Positions 8,406 through 17,648 of a stretch of 64,000 nt of DNA are shown here, in pieces; position 1 is the first letter of the stretch, and each line of letters begins with the position of its first letter. Below the pieces are notes generated by a model. That model saw only the letters and a program-made list of their open reading frames with translations, did not search any database and was not told where the DNA came from. Where the stretch lies: assembly GCF_900113835.1 (NCBI RefSeq), contig NZ_FOQV01000002.1:124001-188000 (forward strand). Direction: 5' to 3'. This DNA comes from Allobosea sp. OK403. Its GTDB lineage: Bacteria > Pseudomonadota > Alphaproteobacteria > Rhizobiales > Beijerinckiaceae. Both the position numbers and the translations under genes were made by a program.

Positions 8406-9356
8406 TCAGTGCAAATCCGGCGCGAAGGCGGCCGGCGCGGCCGCCGCCATCTGGACCGCACGCGGAGCGGCGTAAACCGGCTCGGCCTCGACGATCGCGT
8501 AATTGGCGCGGTCGGCGAACAGCGCCTCCAGAATGCGGACATTCATGCGATGGCCGCCGCAATAGGAGCGGAACTCACCCTGGATCGGATAGCCGGCAAG
8601 CGCGAGATCGCCGATCGCGTCCAGCACCTTGTGGCGCACGAACTCGTCAGCATAGCGCAGGCCCTCGGGATTGATGACCTTATCGTCACCGATCGCGACC
8701 GTGTTGTCGAGCGAGGCGCCGAGCGCAAAGCCCGCTTTCCAGAGCTGCTCGACATCGCGCATGAAACCGAAGGTCCGCGCGCGGGAGATCTCGCGGGCGT
8801 ACGCCACCGGCTCCAGGTCGAAGACCTTGCGCTGGCGGCCGATCACGGTGGTGTCGAAATCGATCTCGACATCGAGGCGGAAGCCGTCTTGATCCGACGG
8901 AAGCAATTCGGCGAAGGCGCGGCCATGCTCGATGCGCACCGGCTGCAGGATCTTCAGATAGCGCCGGGCGGCCTGCAGCGTCGTGACGCCGGCCGATTCG
9001 ATCGCGTTGACGAATTCGGTGGCGCTGCCGTCCATGATCGGCATCTCGGGGCCGTCGATCTCGACGAGTACATTGTCGAGGCCAAGGCCGGCGCAAGCCG
9101 ACATCAGGTGTTCGATGGTCGCGACCGAAGCCGAAGCCCTGTCACCGATCACGGTGCAAAGCTCGGTGGCGCTGACCTTGGTGTGCTTGGCATGGATCAA
9201 TTGCGCCGGCTCGGCATCAAGCCCCTTGCGCAGGAAGACAACGCCCGAATTGGCGCTGGAAGGCTTGAGGCAAATGGTGGCGGGTGCTCCGGAGTGCACG
9301 CCGATCCCGGTCAAGGTCACGGGGGCGCGCAGTGTCGTCTGCCGATCGAAGCTCAT
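8406..9356 (-). CDS. lpxC: UDP-3-O-acyl-N-acetylglucosamine deacetylase LpxC
   Basis: LpxC catalyses the committed, zinc-dependent deacetylation in lipid A synthesis. The three metal ligands are visible: His83 in TIEHLMSA, and His242 and Asp246 in RHKVLDAIGD; the catalytic His269 is in GGHRMN. I prefer the ATG at 9356, giving MSFDRQTTLRAPVTLTGIGV, which matches the usual family start; an upstream ATG at 9401 would add 15 residues but has its GGGAG too close. The C-terminal Ala-rich tail is typical of rhizobial LpxC. The gene lies after ftsZ, separated by a terminator and a plausible own promoter, and before bamD. Confidence 0.96.
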   Translation of the reverse strand: MSFDRQTTLRAPVTLTGIGVHSGAPATICLKPSSANSGVVFLRKGLDAEPAQLIHAKHTKVSATELCTVIGDRASASVATIEHLMSACAGLGLDNVLVEIDGPEMPIMDGSATEFVNAIESAGVTTLQAARRYLKILQPVRIEHGRAFAELLPSDQDGFRLDVEIDFDTTVIGRQRKVFDLEPVAYAREISRARTFGFMRDVEQLWKAGFALGASLDNTVAIGDDKVINPEGLRYADEFVRHKVLDAIGDLALAGYPIQGEFRSYCGGHRMNVRILEALFADRANYAIVEAEPVYAAPRAVQMAAAAPAAFAPDLH

Positions 9357-9488
9357 CTGGTATCCAATCCTGATCGCCGGGAACGTGGCGGAGCCTGACA
9401 TGGCTCCCGAACCGACCGTCGCTGCGATGCCTCGGACATCAAACCCCTGGCCGAAGCCCTGCGCCGATGTCCCCGTTAGTGCAGATGC

Positions 9489-9516
9489 AACATAAGCGCT
9501 TCGGACAGGGTGACAA
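9489..9516 (-). promoter_or_regulatory. Candidate lpxC promoter
   Basis: On the minus strand TTGTCA (9516-9511) and TATGTT (9494-9489) are separated by 16 bases, a fair sigma-70-type match about 130 bases before the lpxC start and downstream of the ftsZ terminator. The spacing and position fit; no experimental support is available. Confidence 0.4.
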
Positions 9517-9603
9517 AATCACGCTTTCTTTCGCTCTGTTACAGCTCTCACAAAGCCAGGAAAGACTGATCATCCCGTTGATAAATATGGTTTTCCAGAC
9601 ATG

Positions 9604-9641
9604 AACAAAGCCCGGTTCGCTGCAGCGCACCGGGCTTTGTT
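9604..9641 (-). terminator. Rho-independent terminator after ftsZ
   Basis: AACAAAGCCCGGT (9604-9616) and ACCGGGCTTTGTT (9629-9641) form a perfect 13-bp stem around a 12-base loop, beginning 27 bases after the ftsZ stop codon. It is the strongest intrinsic terminator in the cell-division block and marks the end of the dcw transcript. Confidence 0.85.
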
Positions 9642-9667
9642 ACAGAGGCGGAAGAACGACCCTAAGG

Positions 9668-11362
9668 TCAGTTTGCCTGGCGGCGCAGGAATGCGGGGAT
9701 TTCCAGCTGGTCTTCCTCGCTACTGCGATTCGGGGCGGCGCGCCCCATCTGGTCGAGCTGACCCTGCGCCGGGCGCGCGACCGGCTGCGCCGGACGGCGC
9801 ATATACTCGGCATGGGCCGCGCTCGGCGCGGGCGCCGCGGCGGGAGGCTGCGGAGCGTGGCGCAGCGGAGCCTGCGGCTCCTGAGCCTCATCCTCCTTGC
9901 GGCCGAAGCCGACCGAGGCCAGCCGCTGCATCAGCGACATCCGCTTCTGGTCGGCGGCGTTCGGCGGCTGGGGAGCCGACTGTGCGCCACGCTGGGCCGC
10001 GATCTGGTTCTGCGCCGGCACCGGCAGATCCTCGATGCGGGGCATCCGCGTCGGGCGGATCACGGCGCGCTCCGGAGACGGCGGAATGAAGCTGCTCTCC
10101 GGCATGGCATGCTGCGGGACCGACAGCATCGGCTCGGGAGCCGCAGCCGCCGGCATCATCGCGCGCGGCTGGACCGGCTCGATATGGATGTCCTCGTTGA
10201 TCGGCGCGGGCGCCGGGGCGCGCAGCGGCTCGGCCTGCTGCGGCATGCGCAGATCCATGACAGGCTCGGGCGCCGGCGGCGGCGTGAAGCCGCGCACCGG
10301 GGCGCTGGTGCTGCGCAGGCGGGCTTCCGCCTTCAGGCGCTCTGCGACCTGGGCGATGCGGGCCTCGGTCTCGTCCATCTCGGCCTGGGTGGTGACGGGC
10401 TTGTCGATGCCGGTCGCCACGACCGAGACACGCACGATGCCTTCAAGCGATTCGTCGAAGGTCGCGCCGACGATGATGTTGGCCTCGGAATCGACCTCCT
10501 CGCGGATACGGGTGGCGGCTTCGTCGACCTCATAGAGCTTCATGTCGCGCCCGCCGGTGATCGAGATCAGCAGACCGCGCGCACCCTTCATCGAGACGTC
10601 GTCGAGCAGCGGGTTGTTGATCGCAGCCTGAGCGGCAGACAGCGCGCGCTTCTCGCCCTGCGCCTCGCCGGTGCCCATCATCGCCTTGCCCATGCCGCGC
10701 ATCACGGCGCGAACGTCGGCGAAGTCGAGGTTGATCAGGCCCGGACGCACCATCAGGTCGGTGATGCAGGCGACGCCGGAATAGAGCACCTGGTCGGCCA
10801 TGCCGAAGGCGTCGGCGAAGCCGGTGGTCTCGTTGGCGACACGGAACAGGTTCTGGTTCGGGATCACGATCAGCGTGTCGACCGCCTCGTTCAGCTCGCC
10901 GATGCCGGCTTCCGCCATGCGCATGCGGCGATGGCCCTCGAACTGGAACGGCTTGGTAACGACGCCGACGGTGAGGATGCCCATGTCGCGGGCGACGCGG
11001 GCGATCGCGGGAGCCGCGCCCGTGCCGGTGCCGCCGCCCATGCCGGCAGTGATGAAGACCATATGCGCGCCCGCCAGATGGTCGCGGATCTCGTCGATGA
11101 CCTCTTCGGCCGCCGCGCGCCCGACTTCAGGCTGCGAGCCGGCGCCAAGACCTTCGGTGACCTGCAGGCCCATCTGGATGATGCGCGAGGCGCGGCTGAG
11201 CGCCAGCGCCTGGGCGTCCGTGTTGGCGACCACGAAATCGACGCCGTCGAGACCGGCCTCGATCATGTTGTTCACGGCGTTGCCGCCGGCTCCACCAACA
11301 CCGAACACCGTGATCCGGGGCTTGAGTTCCCGGATGTCCGGGGCTTGCAGATTCATCGCCAT
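9668..11362 (-). CDS. ftsZ: Cell division GTPase FtsZ
   Basis: FtsZ is the tubulin-like GTPase that forms the cytokinetic ring. The 564-residue product has the N-terminal GTPase core ([13 protein letters not shown] at 21-33, NTDAQAL at 47-53, tubulin signature GGGTGTG at 109-115), the synergy-loop region [13 protein letters not shown], then a long Pro/Ala/Gln-rich linker from about residue 330 to 550. It ends with the conserved peptide [13 protein letters not shown] that binds FtsA and other partners. The long linker is typical for this order. The ATG at 11362 follows AGAGG by five bases. The gene is last in the dcw cluster, 104 bp after ftsA. Confidence 0.98.
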   Translation of the reverse strand: MAMNLQAPDIRELKPRITVFGVGGAGGNAVNNMIEAGLDGVDFVVANTDAQALALSRASRIIQMGLQVTEGLGAGSQPEVGRAAAEEVIDEIRDHLAGAHMVFITAGMGGGTGTGAAPAIARVARDMGILTVGVVTKPFQFEGHRRMRMAEAGIGELNEAVDTLIVIPNQNLFRVANETTGFADAFGMADQVLYSGVACITDLMVRPGLINLDFADVRAVMRGMGKAMMGTGEAQGEKRALSAAQAAINNPLLDDVSMKGARGLLISITGGRDMKLYEVDEAATRIREEVDSEANIIVGATFDESLEGIVRVSVVATGIDKPVTTQAEMDETEARIAQVAERLKAEARLRSTSAPVRGFTPPPAPEPVMDLRMPQQAEPLRAPAPAPINEDIHIEPVQPRAMMPAAAAPEPMLSVPQHAMPESSFIPPSPERAVIRPTRMPRIEDLPVPAQNQIAAQRGAQSAPQPPNAADQKRMSLMQRLASVGFGRKEDEAQEPQAPLRHAPQPPAAAPAPSAAHAEYMRRPAQPVARPAQGQLDQMGRAAPNRSSEEDQLEIPAFLRRQAN

Positions 11363-11466
11363 GGTTGCCTCTTTTGATCCTTGTCCGGCGCCTGGCGGGA
11401 GCCGTCCCGATTGCTACGATTGACACTTGGCGCCGCCGGAAAAACGCCCCGGCGCACCGTTACCCC

Positions 11467-12792
11467 TTAGAAACTTTCCTTCAGCCACCGGCCGACGCGC
11501 GAGAAATACCCGTCCGTTCCCGTGGCGAAATAAGCCGAGCTGGCGCGCGGCTCGAAATGCTCGACATGCGCCACCTGCGGATAGACCAAGAGCCCGACGG
11601 CCGCTGCGAAGGCCGGCCCCTTGCCCGCTTCCGGCAAGCCCTTGATGCCGAGCGGCCGGCCGGTGCGGACCTGGCCGCCGAGGATGCGACGCGCCGCCTC
11701 CGGCAGGCCGGTGAGCTGGCAGGCGCCACCGGTCAGCACGACGCGGCGTCCCGCCTGGGCGGAGAAGCCGGCATTGCTGAGCCTGTCGCGTACCAGTTCG
11801 AGGATCTCCTCGACGCGCGGCTTGATGATCCGCACGAGATGCGACTTGGCGAGGTGGTTGGGCATGTCGCGCTCGTCGTCATCGACCTGCGGCACGGAAA
11901 TCATGTCGCGTTCGTCCGAGGCGCTGGAGATCGCCGAGCCATGCAGCGTCTTCAGCCGCTCGGCCGCCGAGACACGGGTGGAGAGCCCGCGCGCCACGTC
12001 CATGGTGATGTGGTTGCCGCCGACAGCAATCGCATCGGCATGCATTAGATGGCCGCCGGAGAAGACGCCGAGGCTCGTCGTGCCGCCGCCCATATCGACC
12101 ACGACGACGCCCATCTCGGCCTCGTCATCGACCAGCACGGAAAGGCCGGACGCGTAAGGCGTCGCGACGACCGCTTCGACCTCGAGATGGCAACGCTCGA
12201 CTGCGAGCATGACATTGCGCGCGGCCGAGGCTTCGCTGGCGACGACATGCATGTCGACCGAGAGCTTGCTACCGATCAGGCCACGCGGATCGAGCACGCC
12301 GGGAGAACCGTCGAGCGCATAGCCGGTGGGGAGGGCGTGGAGCACGGCCTTGCCGGGCTTGAGCGCATGCATCGCGGCCGCGGCCAGCACGCGCTTGACG
12401 TCGCTGTCGCCGACCGCGCCGGCGCGCAGATCGACGCCCGCAGCATAATGCTGGGAGCCGAGCCGGCCGCCGGTCAGGTTGACGATGACCGATTGGACCT
12501 CGACCTTGGCCATGCGCTCGGCCGCGTCGACTGCCGCGCGAATCGCCCGCTCGGCGCTTTCGAGATCGATGATCGCCCCGCCCTTGAGGCCGAGCGAGCG
12601 CTGATGGCCGATGCCGATGATGCGTGCGACATGGGTGCGACCGCGCAGTCGTTCATTGGCCTCGGCCGGGTTCAGTTCGGCGATCAGGCAAACGACCTTG
12701 CTGGTGCCGATATCCAGAATCGACAAGGTCGCGCTCTTGCGCGACGACAAGGGCCGCATCCGCGGCGTCAGGCCCTGGGAGGTCAGATTCAT
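11467..12792 (-). CDS. ftsA: Cell division protein FtsA
   Basis: FtsA is the actin-like ATPase that anchors FtsZ to the membrane and recruits later divisome proteins. The 441-residue protein shows the phosphate-1 motif SILDIGTSKVVCLIAEL near residue 25, the 1C-domain region around ALPTGYALDG, phosphate-2 VVVDMGGGTTSLGVF, an adenosine motif VVLTGGACQLTG, and ends with RVGRWLKESF, the amphipathic membrane-targeting helix. Its start overlaps the ftsQ stop as ATGA at 12792-12789, indicating translational coupling. Confidence 0.97.
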   Translation of the reverse strand: MNLTSQGLTPRMRPLSSRKSATLSILDIGTSKVVCLIAELNPAEANERLRGRTHVARIIGIGHQRSLGLKGGAIIDLESAERAIRAAVDAAERMAKVEVQSVIVNLTGGRLGSQHYAAGVDLRAGAVGDSDVKRVLAAAAMHALKPGKAVLHALPTGYALDGSPGVLDPRGLIGSKLSVDMHVVASEASAARNVMLAVERCHLEVEAVVATPYASGLSVLVDDEAEMGVVVVDMGGGTTSLGVFSGGHLMHADAIAVGGNHITMDVARGLSTRVSAAERLKTLHGSAISSASDERDMISVPQVDDDERDMPNHLAKSHLVRIIKPRVEEILELVRDRLSNAGFSAQAGRRVVLTGGACQLTGLPEAARRILGGQVRTGRPLGIKGLPEAGKGPAFAAAVGLLVYPQVAHVEHFEPRASSAYFATGTDGYFSRVGRWLKESF

Positions 12793-13724
12793 GCTTCGCC
12801 TCCCTTCTTCTTGGTCTTGCTCTTGAGCTGTTCGGCGCGGGCGCTGGCCGCCTCTTCCGACAATCGCATCACCACCCGGTCGGGCTGGCGCAGGTCGATC
12901 GCGAGCAGATCCTTATCGAGCACGCGGAAATCGCTTTCGAGCCCGGCAAGCCGCTTCACCGCCACGCCAGGCTGAATCTCGGGCAAGCGCACATCCATTC
13001 CGTTGTCGAGCTTGAGTGTCCAACGGCGTCCGGAGACGAGTGTCGCCGCTCGGATATGCGCCGCCAGCGACCCGGCCTCGCCACGCAGCGCGATGTACTC
13101 GGCCGCGCGCAGATTGGCGCCGGGCCCGACGACGAGCGGCAGATGCGCGAAGCGTCCGTCATCCATCTTGTCGATCACCGTGCCATCGGCCGCGATCACG
13201 AACAGGTCGCCCTTGACCTGCCAGAGCGCGTAAGGCTCGCGCTCGACCAGCGTGATCGAGATCTCACCCGGATAGAGCTTGCGGACCGTCGCCTCGCGAA
13301 TCAGCGGCGTCGCCTCCAGGAGCTTGCGCGCCTGGTCGGCATCGAAGAAGGCGAGCGAGATCTTCGGATCGATTCCTGCCGCGACCAGGACCTCGACCTC
13401 CGACAGCTCCGTGAGGCCCGAGATCGTGACGCGGTCGATGCCGAGCCCGACCAACCGGGCCAGCATGTGGTGCGGCTCGCCATAAGCCTGGCGCAAGGCT
13501 TCGACATGGCCGCCCAGAACGCTGCCCGCGCCGATGCTCAGGCTCAGGAAACCGAGCGCAAGCCAGGTGCCGATGCGGCGCGGCAGGCGCTGCGCCAGAG
13601 GCACCGCGACCGCGCTGCGCCGCGAGCGGCGCAGCCAGCGCCCAGACCGCTCCCCGACGAGGAGTTGCGGCCCGGCGGCAGGGACCGGCAAGCGGGAGGT
13701 GGCTGACGCCATCACCGCATTCAC
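12789..13724 (-). CDS. ftsQ: Cell division protein FtsQ
   Basis: FtsQ is a bitopic divisome scaffold. The product has a basic cytoplasmic N-terminus, one membrane span ([20 protein letters not shown]), then a POTRA domain beginning [20 protein letters not shown] and an FtsQ/DivIB beta domain with [13 protein letters not shown] sequence ([14 protein letters not shown]). The tail is lysine-rich. I place the start at GTG 13724, which overlaps the ddl stop as GTGA; ATG 13712 is a close alternative, and an ATG at 13754 would overlap ddl by 34 bases. It is coupled to both neighbours by four-base overlaps. Confidence 0.93.
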   Translation of the reverse strand: MNAVMASATSRLPVPAAGPQLLVGERSGRWLRRSRRSAVAVPLAQRLPRRIGTWLALGFLSLSIGAGSVLGGHVEALRQAYGEPHHMLARLVGLGIDRVTISGLTELSEVEVLVAAGIDPKISLAFFDADQARKLLEATPLIREATVRKLYPGEISITLVEREPYALWQVKGDLFVIAADGTVIDKMDDGRFAHLPLVVGPGANLRAAEYIALRGEAGSLAAHIRAATLVSGRRWTLKLDNGMDVRLPEIQPGVAVKRLAGLESDFRVLDKDLLAIDLRQPDRVVMRLSEEAASARAEQLKSKTKKKGGEA

Positions 13725-14644
13725 CGATCGAGGGAGGCGTCCTCCACCATCCATTTGACGAGTTCACCGAAGTTCATGCCCGCATGGGCGGCCAATTCGG
13801 GCACCAAGCTCGTTTCGGTCATGCCGGGCTGCGTGTTGACTTCCAGCCAGACGAGAGTGTCGGTCTCGTCGTCATAGCGGAAGTCAGACCTGCTAACGCC
13901 CCGGCACCCGATTGCTTGATGCGCCGTTAACGCACACTCTTCGATCTGCTGGTAAATTTTTGGTAAAATTTGAGCCGGGCAGATGTGGATCGAACCACCT
14001 TTCGTGTATTTCGCATCGTAGTCGTAGAACTCCCCGGTCGAGGCCCGGATCTCGGTCACGCCCAACGACTTGCCGCCCATGACAGCGCAGGTCAGCTCGC
14101 GCCCCCTGATGAAGCTTTCAGCCAACAGCGTATCGCCGCAGGGCCAGTCCTCGCGGGCGATTTCCTGCGGCGGATGCTCGCGGCCCTTCTTGACGATCAC
14201 GACGCCGACGGACGAGCCCTCGTTGACCGGCTTGAGCACGTAAGGCGGCTGCAGAACGTGTTTTTTCGCCGCATCGAAGCGCGAAACCACGATTCCATGC
14301 GCCACCGGCACGCCGGCCGCCGCGGCGACGAGCTTCGCCTTGTCCTTGCGAATCGCGAGCGCCGAGGCGAGCACGCCCGAATGCGTGTAAGGGATGCGCA
14401 GAATCTCGAGCACGCCCTGAATCAGGCCATCCTCGCCGAAACGGCCATGCAGCGCGTTGAAGGCGACATCGGGGCGCAGATCGGCGAGCACCTGGGCAAT
14501 GTCGCGCTGCACGTCGATGCGCGTGACGCGGAAGCCGACGCTCTCCAGCGCCTTGGCGCAGGCCGTGCCGCTGCTGAGGCTGACCTCCCGCTCGACGGAC
14601 CATCCGCCCATCAGCACTGCGACGTGTCTGGTCATCGGGGTCAT
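13721..14644 (-). CDS. ddl: D-alanine-D-alanine ligase
   Basis: Ddl makes the D-Ala-D-Ala dipeptide for the peptidoglycan stem. The 307-residue ATP-grasp protein starts with [20 protein letters not shown], the family signature, has the central [15 protein letters not shown] loop and the C-terminal metal-binding segment [21 protein letters not shown]. Two ATG codons three residues apart (14644 and 14635) could serve as start; AGGGAG lies three or twelve bases upstream respectively. It heads the ddl-ftsQ-ftsA run, and a TTAA-N7-TTAA site lies 36 bases upstream. Confidence 0.97.
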   Translation of the reverse strand: MTPMTRHVAVLMGGWSVEREVSLSSGTACAKALESVGFRVTRIDVQRDIAQVLADLRPDVAFNALHGRFGEDGLIQGVLEILRIPYTHSGVLASALAIRKDKAKLVAAAAGVPVAHGIVVSRFDAAKKHVLQPPYVLKPVNEGSSVGVVIVKKGREHPPQEIAREDWPCGDTLLAESFIRGRELTCAVMGGKSLGVTEIRASTGEFYDYDAKYTKGGSIHICPAQILPKIYQQIEECALTAHQAIGCRGVSRSDFRYDDETDTLVWLEVNTQPGMTETSLVPELAAHAGMNFGELVKWMVEDASLDR

Positions 14645-14679
14645 GGCTCCCTGTTACGGCGAACCTCGACCCATCATGG

Positions 14680-14694
14680 TTAATGCGGCGTTAA
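14680..14694 (-). promoter_or_regulatory. Candidate CtrA-binding site before ddl-ftsQ-ftsA
   Basis: The 15 bases TTAATGCGGCGTTAA match the full CtrA consensus TTAA-N7-TTAA. On the minus strand the proximal half extends to TTAACCAT, the alternative CtrA octamer. It sits in the 76-bp gap between murB and ddl, 36 bases before ddl. In Caulobacter CtrA controls ftsQA and ftsZ transcription, so the location makes sense. Confidence 0.6.
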
Positions 14695-14720
14695 GAGATG
14701 GCGGGGGGCGGCGGCTGGAG

Positions 14721-15653
14721 CTAATGCTGGCCCGCCACACCGAGCCGCTTGATCTCCCACTGCAGCTCGAAGCCGGAGTTCTGCTTCACCCGGCGCCGGA
14801 CCTCTTCGCCCAGCCCTTCGATATCGGCCGCCGTGGCGCCACCGGTGTTGATCAGGAAGTTGCAGTGCATCTCGGACACCTGCGCCCCGCCAATGCGCAG
14901 GCCGCGGCAGCCGGCCGCATCGATCAACTGCCAGGCCTTGCCGCCTTGCGGGTTCTTGAAGGTCGAGCCACCGGTGCGTTCCTTGATCGGCTGGGCCGCC
15001 TCGCGCGCTGCCGTGACCCGGTCCATCTCGGCGAAGATGGCCGCCTGATCGCCTGGACGGCCCTGAAACAACGCCGAAGTGAAGATGATCTCATGGGTCT
15101 CGGCCGCGCTGTTGCGGTAGGTGAAGCCCATCTGCGCATGGCTCAGCGTGACGATCTCGCCCTTGCGGGTGACGCCGCGCGCCTCGACCAGCACATCGGT
15201 CGTCTCGCCGCCATGGGCGCCGGCATTCATGCGCAGCGCCCCGCCGATGCAGCCGGGAATGCCACGATAGAAGGCAAGCCCGTCGAGCGAGGCATCGGCC
15301 GCAGCGCGCGCGACCTTGACGTCGGGCACGGCGGTTCCGGCGCGCAGGCGGTCGCCCGCCTCCAGCGAAATCTCGCCGAAGGCCTTGCCGCCGAGCCGGA
15401 TCACGACGCCGGGGATGCCGCCATCGCGCACGATCAGGTTCGAGCCGAGCCCGACCACCGTGACGGGTATCTCGGCCGGCAGATGAGCCAGCAGATGAGC
15501 CAAATCCCCCTCATCCGCCGGCGTGAACAGCACCTGCGCCGGCCCGCCGACGCGGAACCAGGTCAGGCCGGACATGTCGTGATTGGGCAAAAGCCGGCCG
15601 CGCAGATCGGGAGCCGAGGCGCGGATGGCGGAGGTAATGTCGGGGAAGGTCAT
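14721..15653 (-). CDS. murB: UDP-N-acetylenolpyruvoylglucosamine reductase MurB
   Basis: MurB is the FAD-dependent reductase that forms UDP-MurNAc. The 310-residue protein shows the FAD-binding stretches [20 protein letters not shown] and [14 protein letters not shown], the middle [20 protein letters not shown], and the C-terminal [40 protein letters not shown] region with the catalytic serine/glutamate of type I MurB. It is read in the dcw direction, but its upstream neighbour is now the DUF559 element, which ends 14 bases before the murB start, leaving a poor ribosome-binding site. Confidence 0.97.
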   Translation of the reverse strand: MTFPDITSAIRASAPDLRGRLLPNHDMSGLTWFRVGGPAQVLFTPADEGDLAHLLAHLPAEIPVTVVGLGSNLIVRDGGIPGVVIRLGGKAFGEISLEAGDRLRAGTAVPDVKVARAAADASLDGLAFYRGIPGCIGGALRMNAGAHGGETTDVLVEARGVTRKGEIVTLSHAQMGFTYRNSAAETHEIIFTSALFQGRPGDQAAIFAEMDRVTAAREAAQPIKERTGGSTFKNPQGGKAWQLIDAAGCRGLRIGGAQVSEMHCNFLINTGGATAADIEGLGEEVRRRVKQNSGFELQWEIKRLGVAGQH

Positions 15654-15666
15654 GAGGGTCGCTGCG

Positions 15667-16089
15667 CTAACCCTTCTCCCCTTGGGGGAGAAGGTGGCCC
15701 GGCGAAGCCGGGTCGGATGAGGGAAGTCCGGCGAGACCGATCATGTCGGCGATCTCGCGCAAAACGAATTCGAGGTTTCCTAGCACGCGCTCATTCGGAA
15801 AGCGCAAGACCTTGTAGCCTTCGCGCCTCAAGAAGACGTCGCGAGAGGCGTCTTTGAGCTTCGCTTCGTCGGATTGGTACGGCTCACCATCCAGCTCGAC
15901 GATCGGCCGATGCTCGAAGCAGCAAAAATCCGCGATGAACGGCCCGATCGTCACCTGTCGCTTGAACTTCAGGCCCGAGAACCGGCGACCCCGAACCGCC
16001 GGCCAAAACGCGGCTTCCGCCCGGGTCGGCTGTCCGCGCTGCTGACGGGCAAAGTCGAGCGTTTCGGGCGAGTTCTTTCGCTCCAGCAC
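15667..16089 (-). CDS. DUF559 / Vsr-like PD-(D/E)XK nuclease-fold protein inside a repeat element
   Basis: This 140-residue protein belongs to the DUF559 family, whose fold is related to very-short-patch-repair and restriction endonucleases. The hallmark stretches are present: TRAEAAFW at 22-29, [17 protein letters not shown] at 39-55 with the acidic Asp54, IVELDG at 63-68 with Glu65 and Asp67, and [21 protein letters not shown] start it at GTG 16089, after which the DUF559 domain begins without a foreign leader. The gene fills the space between two inverted repeats: its start is three bases inside the right copy and its last 20 residues (ending HLLPQGEKG) are encoded by the left copy. It splits murC from murB. 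No function is established for the family. Confidence 0.85.
   Translation of the reverse strand: MLERKNSPETLDFARQQRGQPTRAEAAFWPAVRGRRFSGLKFKRQVTIGPFIADFCCFEHRPIVELDGEPYQSDEAKLKDASRDVFLRREGYKVLRFPNERVLGNLEFVLREIADMIGLAGLPSSDPASPGHLLPQGEKG
15669..15728. repeat. Left inverted repeat of the DUF559 element
   Basis: It contains a hairpin CCCTTCTCCCC/GGGGGAGAAGG followed by a TGGCCCGGCGAAGCCGGG hairpin and GGATGAGGGAAGTC at 15715-15728. The 43 bases 15686-15728 match the right copy in inverse orientation with only two single-base indels. The repeat doubles as the 3' end of the DUF559 coding sequence. Confidence 0.85.
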
Positions 16090-16091
16090 CT

Positions 16092-16212
16092 GACTTCCCT
16101 CATCCGACCGGCTTCGCCGGCCACCTTCTCCCGCCCATCTCGGGCTTGCCCGAGATGGGGCAACCCAAAGTGTCAAAGTCGGCAACAGCCGACTTTGATG
16201 GGGGAGAAGGGG
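16092..16212. repeat. Right inverted repeat and hairpin cluster of the DUF559 element
   Basis: GACTTCCCTCATCC at 16092-16105 starts a 41-bp inverse copy of the left repeat. Two further hairpins follow, CCCATCTCGGGC/GCCCGAGATGGG and CAAAGTCGGC/GCCGACTTTG, and the segment closes with GGGGAGAAGGGG. The hairpin with AAGTCGG arms has a counterpart at 39081-39104, so these are interchangeable modules of one repeat family. Confidence 0.8.
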
Positions 16213-16225
16213 CAACCGTCGCGGT

Positions 16226-17629
16226 TCAACCCAACGCCGCCAGCTCTCCCGGCAGTGCATAGGCCCATTGCGTGATGTTGCCGGCGCCCAGGAGCACGAC
16301 ATAGTCGCCCGGCCCAGCCAGCTCGGCGATCATTCCTGCAAGGCTGGAAGGGTCTTCCAGCGCCAGCGTATGACGATGCCCGCGCGCCTTGATGCCTGAG
16401 ACCAGCGAATCGCGGTCGGCCCCGGCGATCGGCGTCTCGCCGGCCGCATAGGTTTCGGCCACGATCACCGTGTCGGCATCGTTGAAACAGGCGGCGAAAT
16501 CGTCGAACAGGCTGGAGAGCCGGGTGTAGCGATGCGGCTGCACCACGGCGATCACCTTGCTCTTGGTCGAGGCGCGCGCCGCTTTGAGCACGGCAGCGAT
16601 CTCGACCGGGTGGTGGCCGTAATCGTCGAAGATCTGCGCGCCGTTCCATTCGCCGGTCTTGGTGAAGCGCCGCTTGACCCCGCCAAAGCCCGCGAGCGCC
16701 GCACGGATGCTCTCGACCGGGATGCCGAGATCATAGGCGACCGCGATCGCCGCCGTCGCGTTGAGCGCATTGTGGTGACCCGGCATCGGCATGATCAGGT
16801 CACGCACGACCTCGTCGCGGCCGCGCTTGCGGTCGCGGATCAGGAGCGTGAACTTGGCCTGGCCGCCGGTGAGGTCGATATCGATCAGGCGGAAATCGGC
16901 CTGCGGATTCTCGCCATAGGTGACGACGCGGCGATCCTCGATCTGCCCGACCAGCCCCTGCACGGTCGGATGGTCGATGCACATCACCGCGAAGCCGTAG
17001 AAGGGCAGGTTCTCGACGAAGCTGCGAAAGGCCGCCTTGATCGCGTCGAAAGTGCCGAAATGGTCGAGATGCTCGGGATCGATATTGGTGATGACAGCGA
17101 CATCGGCCGGCAACTTCAGGAAGGTGCCGTCCGACTCATCGGCCTCGACCACCATCCAGTCGCTCTCGCCCATGCGGGCATTGGTGCCATAGGCGTTGAT
17201 GATGCCGCCATTGATCACGGTCGGGTCGAGCCCGCCCTTCTCCAGAAGAGTCGCGACGAGCGAGGTCGTGGTCGTCTTGCCATGGGTGCCGGCGATGGCA
17301 ACGCAGCTCTTCAGGCGCATCAACTCGGCCAGCATTTCGGCACGGCGCACCACCGGCAGGCGCTGCTCGCGCGCGGCGACAAGTTCGGGATTGTCGCGCT
17401 TGATCGCGGTCGAGACCACGACGACCTCGGCCTCGCCGAGATTCTCCGCCTTGTGGCCGACGAAGGTCTTGATGCCCTTGTCGGCAAGGCGCTTGACGTT
17501 GGCGCCGTCGGCGGCGTCCGAGCCCTGCACCTTGTAGCCGAGATTGTGCAGCACCTCGGCGATACCGGACATGCCGATGCCGCCAATGCCGACGAAATGG
17601 ATGGAGCCGAGCTTTGGCGGCAGCTTCAT
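16226..17629 (-). CDS. murC: UDP-N-acetylmuramate-L-alanine ligase MurC
   Basis: MurC adds L-Ala to UDP-MurNAc, the first peptide-stem step. The 467-residue Mur ligase has the N-terminal UDP-binding glycine loop [17 protein letters not shown] at 11-27, the ATP loop [10 protein letters not shown] near 113-122, the Mg-binding [14 protein letters not shown], the ligase-specific [13 protein letters not shown] and the C-terminal [12 protein letters not shown]. Length is normal. It lies 19 bp after murG; downstream the DUF559 element starts 13 bp after its stop. Confidence 0.98.
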   Translation of the reverse strand: MKLPPKLGSIHFVGIGGIGMSGIAEVLHNLGYKVQGSDAADGANVKRLADKGIKTFVGHKAENLGEAEVVVVSTAIKRDNPELVAAREQRLPVVRRAEMLAELMRLKSCVAIAGTHGKTTTTSLVATLLEKGGLDPTVINGGIINAYGTNARMGESDWMVVEADESDGTFLKLPADVAVITNIDPEHLDHFGTFDAIKAAFRSFVENLPFYGFAVMCIDHPTVQGLVGQIEDRRVVTYGENPQADFRLIDIDLTGGQAKFTLLIRDRKRGRDEVVRDLIMPMPGHHNALNATAAIAVAYDLGIPVESIRAALAGFGGVKRRFTKTGEWNGAQIFDDYGHHPVEIAAVLKAARASTKSKVIAVVQPHRYTRLSSLFDDFAACFNDADTVIVAETYAAGETPIAGADRDSLVSGIKARGHRHTLALEDPSSLAGMIAELAGPGDYVVLLGAGNITQWAYALPGELAALG

Positions 17630-17648
17630 CGGGAAACTCCTGTGGAGA

